Source: JBEVEP01 sp040512755 (GTDB lineage: Bacteria; Pseudomonadota; Alphaproteobacteria; Rhizobiales; Rhizobiaceae). Taken from it: DNA of 7,930 nucleotides. The notes beneath the pieces are model-generated. The model was not told the origin of the DNA and did no database searches. It saw only the letters and a list, made by a program, of their open reading frames with translations. A program made the position numbers and the translations under genes. The stretch is from assembly GCA_040512755.1 (NCBI GenBank), contig JBEVEP010000236.1:1-7930 (forward strand), in the 5' to 3' direction. Positions 6,053 through 7,930 of the stretch are shown piece after piece (position 1 is the stretch's first letter; every line of letters starts with the position of its first letter).

Positions 6053-6278
6053 ATTGCCGCCATATAGGGACGGTAAAGCGAAGCGAAAGACAAGCTGCGC
6101 TTGCCCATTCCTGCCGGCCGCGCTCGGGGCGCCGCGTTCCGGTCATCATTGCGATTGATCACGGGGTGTTTCGTGGAGTAGACCTTGGGTGACATTAGCG
6201 ATCGCAAAAGTGGTCCCCGGGGCGACGGCAGATCAGCGATCGCCCCATGCGGGACCGTATTGCACGAAAGGCGAGACG
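6039..6278. promoter_or_regulatory. Divergent intergenic region, phosphatase and gabD
   Basis: This 240-base region lies between two divergent genes and should hold both promoters. On the minus strand CTATAT at 6062-6067 matches the alphaproteobacterial -10 consensus and would start transcription shortly before the phosphatase TTG. Its -35 is poor: CTTGTC lies about 21 bases upstream, longer than the usual 17. On the plus strand the 8-base palindrome GCGATCGC occurs twice, at 6198-6205 and 6236-6243, 38 bases apart. I found no convincing plus-strand promoter. Confidence 0.4.
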
Positions 6279-7736
6279 ATGCTCCAGAAAGCCAGCCATT
6301 TCATGCGCCAGGCCAACTTCATCAATGGTGAATGGGTCTCGGCCGATTCCGGCGCAACCATCAATGTGATCAATCCCGCCACCGGTCTGGCGATCGGAAC
6401 CGTGCCGAAGTCGGGGGCAGCCGAAACCCGGCGCGCCATCGAGGCCGCCCACACTGCCTTCCAGTCCTGGAAGAAGACTTCCGTGCTTGAGCGCCACAAA
6501 CTGTTGCGCAAGCTGCATGACGCCATCATGGACAACCAGCAGCCGCTTGCCGAGCTGCTGACCATGGAGCAGGGCAAATCGCTGGCGGAGTCTAAGGGCG
6601 AGGTCGCTATTTCAGCCGCTTATATCCTGTGGTTTGCAGAAGAGGGCCGCCGCACCTATGGCGATGTGGTCCCGTCGCCTTGGGCCGATCGCCGCATCCT
6701 CGTGACCAAGGAGCCGGTCGGCGTCATCGCCGCCATCACGCCATGGAACTTCCCGTCATCGATGCTTGCCCGCAAGATCGGCCCGGCGCTGGCGGCCGGA
6801 TGCACGGCGGTAGTCAAACCGGCTTCCCAGACTCCGTACTCAGGCCTCGCCTGGGGTGCCCTCTGCGAGGAGGTCGGTTTTCCGAAGGGGACGGTCAACG
6901 TTGTGACCGGCTCGGCTGGCGAGATCGGCGACGAGATTTGCGCCAATCCGCTAGTCAAGAAAATCACCTTCACCGGCTCGACCGAGGTCGGCAAGGTGCT
7001 CATCCAGAAGGCGGCGTCGACCGTCAAGAAGGTCTCGATGGAACTGGGCGGCAACGCGCCCTTCATCGTTTTCGACGACGCGGACCTCGACCGGGCGGTC
7101 GAAGGGGCGATCATCGCGAAATACCGCAACTCAGGGCAGACCTGTGTCTGCACCAATCGTTTCTTCGCGCAGGCCGGCGTCTATGATGCCTTCGTGGAAA
7201 AGCTGGCGGCTGCGACGAGGAAACTGAAGGTCGGTCCGGGCCTTGAAGAAGGCACGCAGCAGGGACCGCTGATCGATGACAAGGCAGTCGAAAAGGTCGA
7301 GGAATTCATCGACGATGCGCGCGCGAAGGGTGGCAAGGTCGTCACCGGAGGAAAGCGCCATGCGCTCGGCGGTTCCTTCTTCGAGCCGACGGTGATCGCC
7401 GACGCCAAGCCAGAGATGCGGTTTATGAAGGAGGAGATTTTCGGACCGGTCGCACCTGTGTTCCGCTTCGAGAAGGAAGATGAGGCCGTCACGCTCGCCA
7501 ACGACACCGAGTTTGGGCTCGCCTGCTATTTCTATACGGGTAATCTCGGCCGGGCGTTCCGCGTGATGGAAGGGCTGAAATATGGGATGGTCGGCGTCAA
7601 CGAGGGTCTGATCACCACGGTGGAAGCGCCGTTCGGCGGGGTCAAGGAATCCGGCCTCGGCAAGGAAGGCGGATATCAGGGCATCGAGGACTATCTCGAT
7701 ACCAAATATGTCTGCATCGGCGGACTTGGCTTCTAG
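6279..7736 (+). CDS. gabD: Succinate-semialdehyde dehydrogenase, GabD type
   Basis: A 485-residue aldehyde dehydrogenase, the usual length for GabD. It oxidises succinate semialdehyde to succinate with NAD(P)+ in the cytoplasm, the last step of GABA breakdown. Catalytic residues are in place: N157 in TPWNFP, K180 in VVKPAS, E255 in MELGGNAP and the nucleophile C289 in GQTCVCTNR. The two cysteines two residues apart in that last motif are a hallmark of the succinate-semialdehyde group. FTGSTEVGK (231-239) and the tail DYLDTKYVCIG also match GabD. I chose the ATG at 6279 because AAAGG lies 7 bases upstream; a GTG at 6189 in the same frame adds 30 residues unlike the family. The stop TAG lies inside the left arm of a palindromic repeat. 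No aminotransferase (gabT) is next to it in the window. The substrate call is from motifs; a related semialdehyde is possible. Confidence 0.9.
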   Translation: MLQKASHFMRQANFINGEWVSADSGATINVINPATGLAIGTVPKSGAAETRRAIEAAHTAFQSWKKTSVLERHKLLRKLHDAIMDNQQPLAELLTMEQGKSLAESKGEVAISAAYILWFAEEGRRTYGDVVPSPWADRRILVTKEPVGVIAAITPWNFPSSMLARKIGPALAAGCTAVVKPASQTPYSGLAWGALCEEVGFPKGTVNVVTGSAGEIGDEICANPLVKKITFTGSTEVGKVLIQKAASTVKKVSMELGGNAPFIVFDDADLDRAVEGAIIAKYRNSGQTCVCTNRFFAQAGVYDAFVEKLAAATRKLKVGPGLEEGTQQGPLIDDKAVEKVEEFIDDARAKGGKVVTGGKRHALGGSFFEPTVIADAKPEMRFMKEEIFGPVAPVFRFEKEDEAVTLANDTEFGLACYFYTGNLGRAFRVMEGLKYGMVGVNEGLITTVEAPFGGVKESGLGKEGGYQGIEDYLDTKYVCIGGLGF

Positions 7737-7811
7737 TGGAACGAATTTGACATTCGCATCCCATTGGACATCACGCGTCCATCGCGAATGTCAAATTCAA
7801 AGTTCCACTAG
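7733..7811. repeat. 79-base palindrome overlapping the gabD stop
   Basis: CTAGTGGAAC (7733-7742) and GAATTTGACATTCGC (7743-7757) pair perfectly with GCGAATGTCAAATTC (7784-7798) and GTTCCACTAG (7802-7811), with a 3-base AAA bulge. Inside, TGGAC (7765-7769) pairs with GTCCA (7777-7781). The result is a 25-bp stem plus an inner stem. The gabD stop codon TAG is bases 2-4 of the left arm. It could end transcription of gabD, but no T-run follows; its size and twin at 7827-7906 suggest a dispersed palindromic element. Confidence 0.8.
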
Positions 7812-7826
7812 TGTATCATATGTTTG

Positions 7827-7906
7827 CTAGTGGTCCTTTGATTCTAACATTAGCCTGAATGGCCAGTATCAATTGGAGGCGAAGGTTTGAATCAAAGGAC
7901 CACAAG
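7827..7906. repeat. 80-base palindrome, sister of the previous one
   Basis: CTAGTGGTCCTTTGATTC (7827-7844) pairs with 7889-7906 over 18 positions with one mismatch. Inside, TAACATTAGCC (7845-7855) and GGCGAAGGTTT (7878-7888) form a decayed inner stem. It shares the CTAGTGG end and an ACATT-GC block at the matching place with the 79-base palindrome 15 bases to its left, so the two look like diverged members of one family. The stretch 7907-7930 shows nothing further. Confidence 0.7.
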
Positions 7907-7930
7907 CGTGTAGTGACGCCCTGGCCGGAG

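Noticed and set aside
6039..6149. ATG-started extension of the histidine phosphatase
   Set aside because: The extra 37 residues are Arg-rich and precede an otherwise perfect signal peptide. The TTG with GGAAGGA is better supported.

Overview
The window is about 60% GC by eye and looks like chromosomal DNA from a rhizobial alphaproteobacterium (Hyphomicrobiales: Rhizobiaceae, Phyllobacteriaceae or a close relative). The main evidence is a minus-strand gene block for the very-long-chain fatty acid (VLCFA) of lipid A: acpXL, two ketosynthase-like genes, a medium-chain dehydrogenase and lpxXL. This set makes and attaches the 27-hydroxyoctacosanoate-type secondary acyl chain found in rhizobia and relatives. 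The mosaic palindromic repeats between genes also fit this group.

Layout. 1-278: no convincing gene, but nested palindromes at the left edge. 279-5336, minus strand, transcribed right to left: acpXL (5336-5052), fabF2XL (5012-3825), fabF1XL (3814-2543), a 276-base gap holding two inverted copies of a mosaic repeat, an MDR dehydrogenase (2266-1238) and lpxXL (1235-279). 5337-5483: leader of acpXL with an inverted repeat. 5484-6038, minus strand: an exported histidine phosphatase that probably starts at TTG. 6039-6278: divergent intergenic region. 6279-7736, plus strand: gabD-type succinate-semialdehyde dehydrogenase. 7733-7906: two adjacent palindromes of about 80 bases, the first of which supplies the gabD stop codon.

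How the genes work together. AcpXL carries the growing acyl chain. FabF1XL has a complete Cys-His-His ketosynthase site and can do the condensation. FabF2XL keeps the thiolase fold but has lost the catalytic cysteine, the first histidine and probably the lysine, so it looks like a chain-length-factor-type partner. The dehydrogenase keeps a structural zinc site but lacks the catalytic zinc ligands, so it resembles quinone or enoyl reductases more than alcohol dehydrogenases. LpxXL moves the finished chain from AcpXL to lipid A.

The system itself is known. The unusual points are the absence of the dehydratase gene fabZXL, which in Rhizobium lies between acpXL and fabF2XL, the degenerate FabF2XL, the repeat pair splitting the operon, and the tandem palindromes after gabD. 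I see no phage, transposase, CRISPR array or RNA gene.
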